64,000 nucleotides of DNA from Hydrogenophaga borbori (GTDB taxonomy: Bacteria > Pseudomonadota > Gammaproteobacteria > Burkholderiales > Burkholderiaceae_C), in assembly GCF_003417535.1 (NCBI RefSeq), contig NZ_QVLS01000017.1, positions 19,994 to 83,993 of the forward strand. The letters are read 5' to 3'. Under the pieces are notes generated by a model. The model was not told where the DNA came from and did no database searches. It saw nothing but the letters and a program-made list of their open reading frames with translations. The position numbers and the translations under genes are program-made. Shown in pieces: positions 55,555 through 63,930 of the stretch. Position 1 is the first letter of the stretch. Each line of letters opens with the position of its first letter.

Positions 55555-57630
55555 TCACTTCAACGCGCGCAGCTTGTTGTAGTGGCTGATGCGGATCTGC
55601 TCGATCGAGGGTGGCACGCCCCTCCCCCCGAAACGCCGACCCACCTGCCCTTTCTCGATGAAGGAGAGGGCCACCTCGGCCTCCGGGCGCTTGCGTACCA
55701 GGTGCGCTGCCAGGCGCTGCAGCACCAGCACGGCTTTGGGGCCGGAGTACATCAAGGCGTAGACCTGCCGGTTGTGGCCGATGCGGCGCTTCACCTCATG
55801 AATCGGCCCTGGCACGCCCACGCACACCCGGAAGTGCTTCAGGGTCTGCAGGCAGTTCTGCGTCACTTGAACCACCAGGCGGTAGGTGCTGACGCGGTTC
55901 GGGTACGTCTGCTTCACGATGGCCACGCACCCGTCGCCGTCGAGCATGCCGGCCGCCCAGGCCAGGCTCGGGCGGGGCCAGGGGATGGAGCGGTTCTCAT
56001 AGGCACGGCGCTCGTGGTCGGGAATGCGCACTGGCGTCGAGGCCCGGGCCAAGCCGGAGAACATGGCCAGGGACGACAGCCGCACGGAATCGTCGACGTC
56101 GCTGTCGTCGATCTCGGGCATCTCGGTGAGCGGGCCTTCGTCCAGGTCGAGCGCGAGCTGGTCTTCGTCGGTGTCTGCGTCGGTCTGTTCGCTGGCGCCT
56201 TCGGCATCGGCCTGGGCACAAGATTCAGCCGATTCGACCGGCGCATCCGGCACCCTCACCAGCGCCGCCGTGACCAGCGTCGGCACGGGCTCCAGCGGCA
56301 GCGGCTGCTGGGTTTCGCCATCTACATCGCGCAGCCGGGCATACGCTTCGCGGCGCGCAAGCCGCATGGCATCGCCGAAGGTCTGTGCCATGAGCGCAAA
56401 CCTCGGGTTCACTGGGTTCTTGCCAAGCGGGCCGTATTTGCTGCCGATGCGGTACTGCTGGTGCACGGCATCGGAGAGAAGCAACTGCAGCCAGACGCCA
56501 TCGTTGACTGCTTGTTTCATGCCACCTTGGCCATCGACCTCATCGCTCTTGGGCTCAAGGTTGATGAAGCGTGTGAGCAGCCCACGCAGCGTGAGTTGGG
56601 TCAGCGGGTGCGCGGGGCGCTCGGCCTCGCGTTCTCGGACCAGGGCCTCGCTGGACGAATAGCCACCGCCGGACACCAGGTCTGGTGCAGCGTGCAACGC
56701 TCCCAGTTCGGCGATCAGGCAGGCCAGGCGAACCAGCGAGGTTTCGTCGCGGGTCAGTTCAGGGGAGTTGACTTGCTCGGCCGCAACCACACCGAGGGCC
56801 AGCGGGTGAACCACGCTGCGCGCTCGCACCTCGGGCAACAGGGCCACGAGCGCCTGCTCGATGTCGGCCCGAGCAATCGCGGACATGAAGAACGCCTGGT
56901 GAGCGGGCTTCAGACTCAGGATGGCGTGACTCAGGTCGGCGGTGATGCCCTCGGACAAGCCCAGGTGGTCGAGCAGCCAGGGGCCCGAGCCGCGGCCAGA
57001 GCGCGGCTGATCGATACCCGTGACCAGCAGCGCATCACCCGGCACACCAGGCACGCGGGTCTTGATGGCGCGGATCCAGCGTACGCAGGGAGAGGAGACC
57101 TGGGCGATGCCGGCCTGCTCCGAGGGCGTGGGCAGCACCAGCGTCTGATCACCGCTACCGAGCAGGGCAATCGAGACACTGCCCTCGCGGCGCGGGCAGA
57201 TCTGGCCCTGCTGGTTCATGTACGGGCCCACGGGACCGAACGGGAAAGCCGCGCTCAGCAGCGTGTTCACGCGAAACACCGAGCCGGGCTCGGCGAGTTC
57301 ACCCAGCACGTTGGGCATCTCCTCGCCGGGGGAGACGGCGTAAGGCGCAAAGCCACCGGTGTCCGCGCCAGTGTTCGCGTCGGAAAGAGACGAGTTCTCC
57401 GGATGGGCCTTGTCGTTGGCCGCCTGCTTGTTCAGGCGCGCCGAGAGCTGGCTGCGCACGTCCTTCTCGAACTCGCCCATGTTCTTGGAGAGTTCCTTCA
57501 GGATGGTCGGCATGCCCAGGGCGTGTGCCACCGGATCGGTGTGCGGCTGGATATGGCCGGTGATGCCGTGGGCTGCTTGGTCAACGGCCGGGTTGTTGAT
57601 CTGGGCGCTGGTCTTGAGATTCGAGTTCAT
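55555..57630 (-). CDS. large element protein with C-terminal LAGLIDADG-type domain
   Basis: 691 residues. The first 540 or so have no family I recognise and end in an acidic stretch (about 485-525, ADTDEDQLALDLDEGPLTE). Residues 556-691 look like one LAGLIDADG homing-endonuclease repeat: LAWAAGMLDGDGCVAIVKQT, a beta stretch YRLVVQVTQNCLQTLKHF, then VYALMYSGPKAVLVLQRLAA. One motif means it would act as a dimer or bind DNA only. Its stop lies 17 bp before the AAA ATPase start, so the two are probably one operon. A stand-alone fusion like this, outside any intron or intein splice signature, is unusual. Confidence 0.75.
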   Translation of the reverse strand: MNSNLKTSAQINNPAVDQAAHGITGHIQPHTDPVAHALGMPTILKELSKNMGEFEKDVRSQLSARLNKQAANDKAHPENSSLSDANTGADTGGFAPYAVSPGEEMPNVLGELAEPGSVFRVNTLLSAAFPFGPVGPYMNQQGQICPRREGSVSIALLGSGDQTLVLPTPSEQAGIAQVSSPCVRWIRAIKTRVPGVPGDALLVTGIDQPRSGRGSGPWLLDHLGLSEGITADLSHAILSLKPAHQAFFMSAIARADIEQALVALLPEVRARSVVHPLALGVVAAEQVNSPELTRDETSLVRLACLIAELGALHAAPDLVSGGGYSSSEALVREREAERPAHPLTQLTLRGLLTRFINLEPKSDEVDGQGGMKQAVNDGVWLQLLLSDAVHQQYRIGSKYGPLGKNPVNPRFALMAQTFGDAMRLARREAYARLRDVDGETQQPLPLEPVPTLVTAALVRVPDAPVESAESCAQADAEGASEQTDADTDEDQLALDLDEGPLTEMPEIDDSDVDDSVRLSSLAMFSGLARASTPVRIPDHERRAYENRSIPWPRPSLAWAAGMLDGDGCVAIVKQTYPNRVSTYRLVVQVTQNCLQTLKHFRVCVGVPGPIHEVKRRIGHNRQVYALMYSGPKAVLVLQRLAAHLVRKRPEAEVALSFIEKGQVGRRFGGRGVPPSIEQIRISHYNKLRALK

Positions 57631-57852
57631 AGTCTTGGTCCTTGGTGATGAAGGGATAAGTCGGGTGTCGGGTGTCGGGTTCGGAGATCGGGCTGTTCCG
57701 GGCGGCGGTTTCGACGTGTTCTTGTTGTCTTGGGGCTGTTTCAGGCAAGGCTTCGCCCCACCGGTGCAGCGGACACATCGGTCCGGCCGGTCAACCAGTC
57801 AGCTGGTAAGGGCTCTTGGGTCGAGAAAAGCGCCTGGGCGCTCAGCGCTGCG

Positions 57853-59394
57853 CTATGAGCCGTGCCTCAGGAACGGCGGCAGCGGGGGTGGCCTGAGCAA
57901 GGCGGCAAGCTCCGCATCGCCCGGATCGGTGACGGTTCGATTCCGGCCTTCGGCACCCGATGCAGCTTTGCGGCGTCGCGGCGCAGGCAGCACCTCGAAG
58001 GCTTGCGCCTCGTTGGCTGCCGGTGCCGAGCTGGCTTGCCCGCCCTGAAGCGGCGCGCCAGGCTGAGACAGGAGAGCCGCCGGATCGAGCGCATCGTTGG
58101 CCGCGGTCTCGGCCGATGCAGCATGCGCCCCTGCCTGATGGGCCGCTGGCAACATGGCCGCCTCTTCCGGCAGGCGCACCACCAGACCCTGCACCGGGGC
58201 GACAGAGATGTGTTGCTTCAAGAGCCGCTCCATCGCCGAGCCGTCACGGCGAGTCAAGTTGGGCACGTAGCGGCTGTACACCCGAAACAGCATCTCGGTG
58301 CTGGTGTGGCCGAGCTGGCGCGCGATCCACTCCGGCGCTTCGCCCGCGGCGAGCCACAGGGTGGCAGCCGTGTGCCGCATCTGGTACGCCCTGCGGTGAG
58401 GGATATTGAGGTGGCGCAACAGCGGTGACCAGACCCGATTCAGAAAATTCTGGTTGTCGATCGGCTCACCCTTGCGGTTGCAGAAGACGAACTCGGAGAG
58501 TCTTCCGGTGACCTTGAACTGCGCCTGTAGAGCGTCGAACACCAGGTCCGTCATCTGGATGTCGCGTACGCTGCCATCGGTCTTGAGCTCATCCTCCTCC
58601 TTCATCACGATGGCCTCGCGAACCAGGATCAGGCGACGCTCGAAGTCGATGTACTTCCACTTCAGGCCGTGCACTTCCCCCGTACGCATGCCGGTGAAGA
58701 AGCGCACGGTGAAGTAGTTGCGGAAGTCGGCCCGCACGGTCGTGAGGATCTGCTGGACCTCCTCGAGCGTGAAGGGCATGACGTCGCTTCGCTTCATCTT
58801 CAGCGGCTTGATGTTGCGAAACGCGGACGTAAACTCCAGCCGGTCGGCCGCCTCGTTGAGGATCTGGCGCAGCGGCTTCATCACGGAGTTGATGCGACGG
58901 TTGGACAGCGTGGAGAGGCTTTTTCGGGCGGGTACTTTGGCGAGTGATGCCCGAAAAGCCAGAACGTCTGCCTTGGTGATGTGGCCGACCTCTTTGTCCC
59001 CGAAATACGGGATCAGGTACTGGTCTAGCGATCCCCGCTGCGTCACGCGGTAGCTGCGGCGCCAGGACACTTCACACTCGGCGAACCACATGTCGGCGAA
59101 GTCCTTGAACAGGGGGGTGCCAGAGCGCGTGGTGGGCTGAGTGAGTTCAGCGTCTTTGCTCGAAGCTTCGGAGTCCGTCTGGCCAGACTTGGCTGGAAGT
59201 GGCTTTCCGAAGGTCTTCTCGTAGTCGAACGTGCCGAGGGCGATTTCGCCTTCGATGCGCTCAAGGGCCTTTTGTAGGCGCTTGCGGTTGGGCTCCGTAT
59301 CCGGCAGCGCGGTCTGCTCGCGCAGGCGTTGGCCGAGGTACTTGAAGTCCAAGAACAGGAGCCCAGACTCGGGGCGGCGGCGAATACTACCCAC
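57853..59394 (-). CDS. tyrosine recombinase (integrase) of the element
   Basis: 513 residues. The GTG at 59394 has GGAGG eight bases upstream, which favours it over the GTG at 59403 that overlaps that GGAGG. SAM-like core-binding domain about 95-195. Catalytic set: Arg237 in FFTGMRTGEVHGLKW, Lys271 region, YQMRHTAATLWL with Arg340 (Tyr337 replaces the usual first His), His363 in RQLGHTSTEML and nucleophile Tyr373 in RVYSRYV. About 110 Ala/Pro-rich residues follow the catalytic domain, longer than usual. It overlaps the excisionase-like gene by 8 bp. Confidence 0.9.
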   Translation of the reverse strand: MGSIRRRPESGLLFLDFKYLGQRLREQTALPDTEPNRKRLQKALERIEGEIALGTFDYEKTFGKPLPAKSGQTDSEASSKDAELTQPTTRSGTPLFKDFADMWFAECEVSWRRSYRVTQRGSLDQYLIPYFGDKEVGHITKADVLAFRASLAKVPARKSLSTLSNRRINSVMKPLRQILNEAADRLEFTSAFRNIKPLKMKRSDVMPFTLEEVQQILTTVRADFRNYFTVRFFTGMRTGEVHGLKWKYIDFERRLILVREAIVMKEEDELKTDGSVRDIQMTDLVFDALQAQFKVTGRLSEFVFCNRKGEPIDNQNFLNRVWSPLLRHLNIPHRRAYQMRHTAATLWLAAGEAPEWIARQLGHTSTEMLFRVYSRYVPNLTRRDGSAMERLLKQHISVAPVQGLVVRLPEEAAMLPAAHQAGAHAASAETAANDALDPAALLSQPGAPLQGGQASSAPAANEAQAFEVLPAPRRRKAASGAEGRNRTVTDPGDAELAALLRPPPLPPFLRHGS

Positions 59395-59647
59395 GGAGCG
59401 CACCTCCGTTGGTCATCGGGATGCCGGAACTCATCACCTGCGAGTGGCGGGCCATGTCCTCTTGGATGTGCTCCCAGATATAGAGGGTCTTGCGGCCGCC
59501 AAAGGGACGGATGTAGTGCCGGCCTTCGATGAGCACGCTGTCCTTCAGCCGATCGCGGATCGTTCGGCTGTCGTACTTGATCAGCGCAGACAACTCATCG
59601 GTCGTCAGGTAGGTTTGGTGCGGCCCAGCCGCGATAGGGACTTGCAT
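59387..59647 (-). CDS. excisionase-like DNA-binding protein
   Basis: 86 residues from an ATG with AAGGAGAG before it. YLTTDELSALIKYDSRTIRD, RLKDSVLIEGRHYIRPFGGR and a basic wing resemble the MerR-like helix-turn-helix of excisionases and small phage DNA-binding proteins. It is coupled to the integrase and probably sets recombination direction. It is transcribed divergently from the XRE gene. Confidence 0.7.
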   Translation of the reverse strand: MQVPIAAGPHQTYLTTDELSALIKYDSRTIRDRLKDSVLIEGRHYIRPFGGRKTLYIWEHIQEDMARHSQVMSSGIPMTNGGALRG

Positions 59648-59710
59648 GGTTGGCTCTCCTTTCTTGAGCAGTTACACTGGGAGACCAGTTTGCAAAGCAT
59701 CAGGTGTTTT

Positions 59711-59727
59711 TGATCTCCTGTAGGTCA
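59711..59727. promoter_or_regulatory. operator copy 1 (imperfect palindrome)
   Basis: TGATCT-CCTGT-AGGTCA differs from a perfect palindrome at one base pair. It lies between the divergent excisionase-like and XRE genes and matches the perfect copy at 59763-59779. Confidence 0.6.
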
Positions 59728-59762
59728 CTATATCCCACACTTTGACCCAGAACAACACTTTT

Positions 59763-59779
59763 TGATCTTCTACAGATCA
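59763..59779. promoter_or_regulatory. operator copy 2 (perfect palindrome)
   Basis: TGATCT-TCTAC-AGATCA is an exact 6+6 inverted repeat 19 bases before the XRE start. With copy 1, 52 bp away, it probably forms the binding sites of the XRE repressor controlling both divergent promoters. Confidence 0.65.
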
Positions 59780-59798
59780 TTTTCTGACGAACGGCATC

Positions 59799-60014
59799 AT
59801 GATCCGCTGTCACTTCGCCCGCTTGATGGGGGAGCGCAAGCTCAAGATCGCGGACGTCGCACGCGATACGGGGATCAATCGGGGGACGCTGACCAGGCTG
59901 TACTACGAGACAGCGGAGCGGATCGAACTGGAGGTACTCGATCAGCTATGCGAGTACTTTCAGATTGACATCAGCGATCTGCTTGAACGAGTCAACTCTG
60001 GCGAAGGTCCTTGA
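59799..60014 (+). CDS. XRE/Cro-type repressor
   Basis: 71 residues. A helix-turn-helix of the Cro/C1 (HTH_26) type fills most of the protein: MGERKLKIADVARDTGINRG, TLTRLYYETAERIELEVLDQ, LCEYFQIDISDLLE. It is divergent from the excisionase-integrase pair, and two palindromes lie between them, so it is probably the element's switch protein. Start ATG 19 bp behind a perfect operator copy suggests autoregulation. Confidence 0.85.
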   Translation: MIRCHFARLMGERKLKIADVARDTGINRGTLTRLYYETAERIELEVLDQLCEYFQIDISDLLERVNSGEGP

Positions 60015-60326
60015 AGGGACGTACTAAGCGATGCATCCCCGCACTGGTAGTGCATCGCATTGCTCTGAGATTGAAGAAGAGGCCAACTCACGGTCGGCTT
60101 GAGATCGCCAGTACGCGTGCTCAGAACGACAGCCACGGAACACAGTGATTCAGCCTACAAGCCGTGCCGTGACTGGGGATGCAAGCAAGTTGAGGCATAT
60201 TGCCTACCCTTGTGAACTCGTATCCGACCTGAATACGAGTTGGTGCCACTTGACCTCGTACGAGTGGCGGTCACTGCGATTTGCTGTGACCTTGCGAGGT
60301 GAACTACGTACAGGGAAAAATCTGCG
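60015..60326 (+). promoter_or_regulatory. palindrome-rich leader upstream of the GHKL gene
   Basis: 312 bp without a gene. It contains four inverted repeats: GCGATGCA-N15-TGCATCGC (60028-60058), AACTCGTAT-N9-ATACGAGTT (60215-60241), CTCGTACGAG (60255-60264) and GGTCAC-N11-GTGACC (60269-60291). The first could end the XRE transcript, although no T-run follows. The last three cluster within 112 bp of the GHKL start and look like operators. The second and third share the core CTCGTA. Confidence 0.5.
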
Positions 60327-61523
60327 ATGAACGATAGCGGCTTGAAATGGCTTGACCCCGACGACATCACAACCATAGTCCCAGACGCAGCTGGGATATC
60401 GCTTAGTGCATTAGAGCCATTCACCTCAAGGCTGTTTAGCGATTCTTTGGTTGCTCAACGACTCATCACGGTAGGCGAGCTAAAAATTTCTGAGGAGTCT
60501 GCCCTGCCAGGCAGTCCAAGCACGGGCTGGGGGCACTCAGTGGCTTCGATTGTTGCCGTCTTACTGTCGGGCAGCCTTGCCAACAACACGCCGCAAGAGC
60601 GACGCACGATCCGACGGTCTCAAGAGCAACTACTTAGAGCTCAGGACGCTTGGCCGGACTTGGCATCCACTTCAGACAGAGCCTTTTTAGTTTGCGCAGA
60701 CCACCTTCCCTCTGAATATGGCCTGCCGAGACAGCTCTATCCTTCCGAGGGCCCCGATGTACTACTAAGTCAGTCTGGCTTTGCCCAACTCGTTGATCGC
60801 CTTATCGATGTAGTAAGTCCAGTGCCAAGTTCAGTTTGGATGTCAGCCAGAGTGGGGCTGCGTGAAGCACTAGTGACAATTCTTGCGGAGACATTCAAGA
60901 ATACTCATGACCATGCTCGTCGCGATATCGACAATTCGGACATAGCACCGTCAGTGCGGGGGATCTTCGCGCGATATTGCAGCCTTCAGCAGATCCAAAA
61001 ACTCTTGGTCGCGGAAAGACGGGGCACTCTGACGCCTGCGCAAGACTTCGCAAGCGGATTCTTCCCGCGGAAGGTACCCGAGGGTGTGAGACCGCCCAAT
61101 GCCCCGAAAGCAGACGGGATACTGGAGTTGAGTGTCTTCGACTCGGGCCCGGGAATGGCTGCCAACTGGCTCGGACGCAGTGTCAATGGCGTTCCAGTGA
61201 ACGAGCAGCTCGATGCTGTGTTGTCATGCTTCGCGAAAGGGCAGAGTTCCACAGACACTCTAGGGCGCGGATATGGTCTTGCAAAGGTCCTGCTTCGACT
61301 AAGAGAACTGCGCGGATTCATTGGTGTCCGGACTAATCAGATTCATATCTATCGACAGTTCGGTTCGAGAATAGAGTTAGCACATCGCGAGTTGTCCGAC
61401 GGTACCAGAGTGCCCAAGGAGATTCTGTTCGACTGGAACAGGCCCTTCACGCAATCAGCAACTCAACAAACTGCCGTCAAGGGAACGGTAGTGACGTTCC
61501 TCCTCCCCATGGGGGGCGAATGA
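60327..61523 (+). CDS. GHKL-type ATPase without kinase domain (system gene 1)
   Basis: 398 residues. ATPase motifs of the Hsp90/histidine-kinase fold are: N-box AETFKNTHDHA (about 188-197), G1 box VFDSGPGMA (270-278) and G2 box LGRGYGLAKVL (312-322). There is no dimerisation-His domain, no membrane helix and no MutL or Hsp90 middle domain. The first 170 residues are unassigned. The stop overlaps the ATG of the next gene by 4 bp. Stand-alone GHKL ATPases occur in bacterial conflict systems, where they gate an effector. It lies behind an integrase and repressor, a usual site for such cargo. Confidence 0.75.
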   Translation: MNDSGLKWLDPDDITTIVPDAAGISLSALEPFTSRLFSDSLVAQRLITVGELKISEESALPGSPSTGWGHSVASIVAVLLSGSLANNTPQERRTIRRSQEQLLRAQDAWPDLASTSDRAFLVCADHLPSEYGLPRQLYPSEGPDVLLSQSGFAQLVDRLIDVVSPVPSSVWMSARVGLREALVTILAETFKNTHDHARRDIDNSDIAPSVRGIFARYCSLQQIQKLLVAERRGTLTPAQDFASGFFPRKVPEGVRPPNAPKADGILELSVFDSGPGMAANWLGRSVNGVPVNEQLDAVLSCFAKGQSSTDTLGRGYGLAKVLLRLRELRGFIGVRTNQIHIYRQFGSRIELAHRELSDGTRVPKEILFDWNRPFTQSATQQTAVKGTVVTFLLPMGGE

Positions 61524-63790
61524 AAGCCTGGCTATTCAACGCCTATCAGACGAGAGACTGTGGAGTGGTCCGCCAGATCCTCAGCATCTTCCTCGCAGAG
61601 CACACTCTTGACGGAGATGCACTCGAGAATGATCTCGTCAGCGAGCTGGAGAAGCTTGGGCCGATACATGCGATTCACTTTGTCGGCTTCCCCGATTCAG
61701 TTGGCAACCTAAGGAAGTTGCTAGCGCAGCCTGCCAGTTTGTTGATGGACAGGCTCTACAGTGTCGTCGGCAACTCAGGAGATAGTCTGACGTTTGTGTC
61801 GATTGACCCAGCGACTGGCGAACACACCTGCAATGCCATTCAAGGGGGTACACATAGCGGGTCGGGCCTGCTCGACATAGAACGACAGCATAGTTTGCTG
61901 GAGGTCTTCTGCCGCGCTGGTGGGGAAGAGCGCGCTCCGACCGGGACACACTACTCAAAGACCTCTGAGAGGCATAGCGATAGATTTCTGCGTGTGGCAA
62001 ACGTCCTTGAGGATAGTCGCCACGTCAAGTTGCTTGCTTTCTGGCTGGTCCCTTACATTTGGAAGGCCAAAGCTCAGCATGTCGTAGTAGACACCTCTGG
62101 CATCTACTCTGTTGCCTTAACGGCCCTGAGTGAGATCATGAGACTCGGCGGGCTCCCCGCCTACCCTGCGGTTTGGTCGCACAGATCCCATGAAGGCGTC
62201 AACCAAGTGACCGCGGAAGTCGCCGGCAAAGCACTTTTCCTCGTTTCCGCGTCAACGTCGAACGGCTTAGTTCGGCGATTGATGGAGCGAGGAGCCACTC
62301 CGAGCAAGTTAATTACGCTGTTCTCGTTATGCCAAGACCCATGCGATGAGCATATTGTTCTCTGTAACTTGAACGGCCTCAATGGAGACGGCCTAGAGTT
62401 CATAGAGAACCAGGACAGTAGCAATTGCAGGTGGTGCAAGCAGCACTTTCATGTCATAGGCATCCGCGGCGATCAGTTCAGTGTGTCTCCGCCGCGTGTA
62501 ACTTCGGTCGAAATCGTTGCAACAGATCTTCCATCTTCGGCCAAGAGCACACTGTCTTCGCTAACAGGGCTCGGGGTCTTCTACGCTTACAGACGCATCG
62601 ATAACGGTCGACTGTGCTCTCTCGGGGCAGACGTCACCCCGTTGTTATCGGGAAAGCCGCCCGAAAAGTCCAAGGCCCTTGTTGACAAAGTGCGGAGCAA
62701 ATGGGCTGCAATGACTCGTCGAAGCCAAACAATTTCCTTGCGCCGGATTGTTGCAGCAGCCTATCCAGGCTCTGCTTCTCTATCAGAAGAGTTGCTTGAG
62801 TCAACTCAGGGGAAGTTGACCGATCACATGCAGGTTCAGATTGTTTCCTCCTCCAAGCTTAGACACGAAGCCCCAACTCCAGGTACGTCCACTGTAGTTG
62901 TCTCCGCATGCGTGGACGAGATTCAAGAACTGCTAAGTATTTCTAGGAATCTCAGAGACATTCAGGATGGAGGTACAACTACTTACCTCGCAGTGCTTCA
63001 AATGCTCGCTCCCAAGAAGGTTGCAGAGCGACTCAAGTCAAACCTCACCTACGGTGCGCTTGGGGCTGACACGTTTAGCTCGTTTAGCGCTTTAGATCTA
63101 GAGGTCCACTGCTACGAGGACGAGCCCAGTTGGGCCACCGAGCTTACTGTCCTGAGAAGGATGATCTCTTGGGCCGACAACAAGGGGATTGACGTACCGG
63201 TCGAGGTCGAACTGCGTGTTCAAAGACTGACAAGAGCAGTGGCCACTGGTCTTTCTAGGGACCTGTACTGGCCAGATATGAACGGCAATCCGTTAGGACT
63301 TCGTTCAGATTTCGCCCTGCTCAGCGGGGCACTGCAGACGCCGGTCGCGACACAAGCAGACTTGTTCGCGGCAATATGCACGCTACTCACGAGACTGCGC
63401 GGGCATACTGACGGCAGCAAGCGCCTTGCCAACAATTCATACGAACGCAGCGTATTGTCCCCGTTGAACTTTTCTCGCTTCAACGACGGGGTACTTCAGG
63501 CAAGTTTTCTGCGTGCATGCAGAAGCAAGGAACTCGCATATGGCGCCTGCGATGAAGAAACTAGTCGGCAGATGCTAGGTGTTCTATTGGATGCACTTCC
63601 AAATGCGACCCGCCCGGAGAAGTCCGAGGCGCTTATCGAGTTCTTGCTTGCCTTGCTCACTCAAAGAATGACTCTGCAGAACAACGATCTCCGCGAGTTC
63701 ATAACGAGCGTCGTAAACTCGACCGAGAGCACTTGGCCAGTAGCATGGCTCTTTGCGCGATTCATCCAAGATGAGCTGAAGGCTGGCTAG
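61520..63790 (+). CDS. phosphoribosyltransferase-like effector candidate (system gene 2)
   Basis: 756 residues, start ATG overlapping the GHKL stop. Residues about 142-270 resemble a PRTase fold: GTHYSKTSERHSDRFLRVAN is like the orotate-PRTase FxLxSGxHS start; HVVVDTSGIYSVALTAL and GKALFLVSASTSNGLVRRL follow, in place of the PRPP loop. Five Cys (271, 275, 282, 303, 306) with CRWCKQHFH could bind zinc. The remaining 440 residues are helical and unassigned. No membrane helix or nuclease motif is recognised. The acidic PRPP signature is degenerate, so the domain may bind rather than convert nucleotides. Confidence 0.55.
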   Translation: MKAWLFNAYQTRDCGVVRQILSIFLAEHTLDGDALENDLVSELEKLGPIHAIHFVGFPDSVGNLRKLLAQPASLLMDRLYSVVGNSGDSLTFVSIDPATGEHTCNAIQGGTHSGSGLLDIERQHSLLEVFCRAGGEERAPTGTHYSKTSERHSDRFLRVANVLEDSRHVKLLAFWLVPYIWKAKAQHVVVDTSGIYSVALTALSEIMRLGGLPAYPAVWSHRSHEGVNQVTAEVAGKALFLVSASTSNGLVRRLMERGATPSKLITLFSLCQDPCDEHIVLCNLNGLNGDGLEFIENQDSSNCRWCKQHFHVIGIRGDQFSVSPPRVTSVEIVATDLPSSAKSTLSSLTGLGVFYAYRRIDNGRLCSLGADVTPLLSGKPPEKSKALVDKVRSKWAAMTRRSQTISLRRIVAAAYPGSASLSEELLESTQGKLTDHMQVQIVSSSKLRHEAPTPGTSTVVVSACVDEIQELLSISRNLRDIQDGGTTTYLAVLQMLAPKKVAERLKSNLTYGALGADTFSSFSALDLEVHCYEDEPSWATELTVLRRMISWADNKGIDVPVEVELRVQRLTRAVATGLSRDLYWPDMNGNPLGLRSDFALLSGALQTPVATQADLFAAICTLLTRLRGHTDGSKRLANNSYERSVLSPLNFSRFNDGVLQASFLRACRSKELAYGACDEETSRQMLGVLLDALPNATRPEKSEALIEFLLALLTQRMTLQNNDLREFITSVVNSTESTWPVAWLFARFIQDELKAG

Positions 63791-63802
63791 TTGTACACCC
63801 CT

Positions 63803-63930
63803 TCACGGCGTGACCAAGCGCTCAACGAACACAAGCATGTCGCGCTTCACAGCCTCAACCTCCGCTGCAGAGAAATGAATGAATTCACCGAGCGTGAGCT
63901 CCTTTTTGGGGTCTCCTCGTTTTCAGTGCA
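63803..63930 (-). pseudogene. C-terminal fragment or end of a minus-strand gene
   Basis: Reading from an in-frame stop near 63931 to a TGA at 63803, the minus strand encodes about 40 residues, including LTLGEFIHFSAAEVEAVKRD and LVFVERLVTP. It has no good start. It may be the end of a gene broken by a frameshift or continuing in another frame past 63930. Composition is protein-like, but support is weak. Nothing is recognised in 63931-64000. Confidence 0.25.

Noticed and set aside
55582..57648. 688-codon plus-strand open frame opposite the LAGLIDADG gene
   Set aside because: Shadow frame; the minus strand has the recognisable C-terminal domain and the operon context.
57659..57684. Short tandem repeat GTCGGGT between the LAGLIDADG gene and the integrase
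   Set aside because: Only three imperfect units; could be chance in GC-rich DNA and has no clear role.
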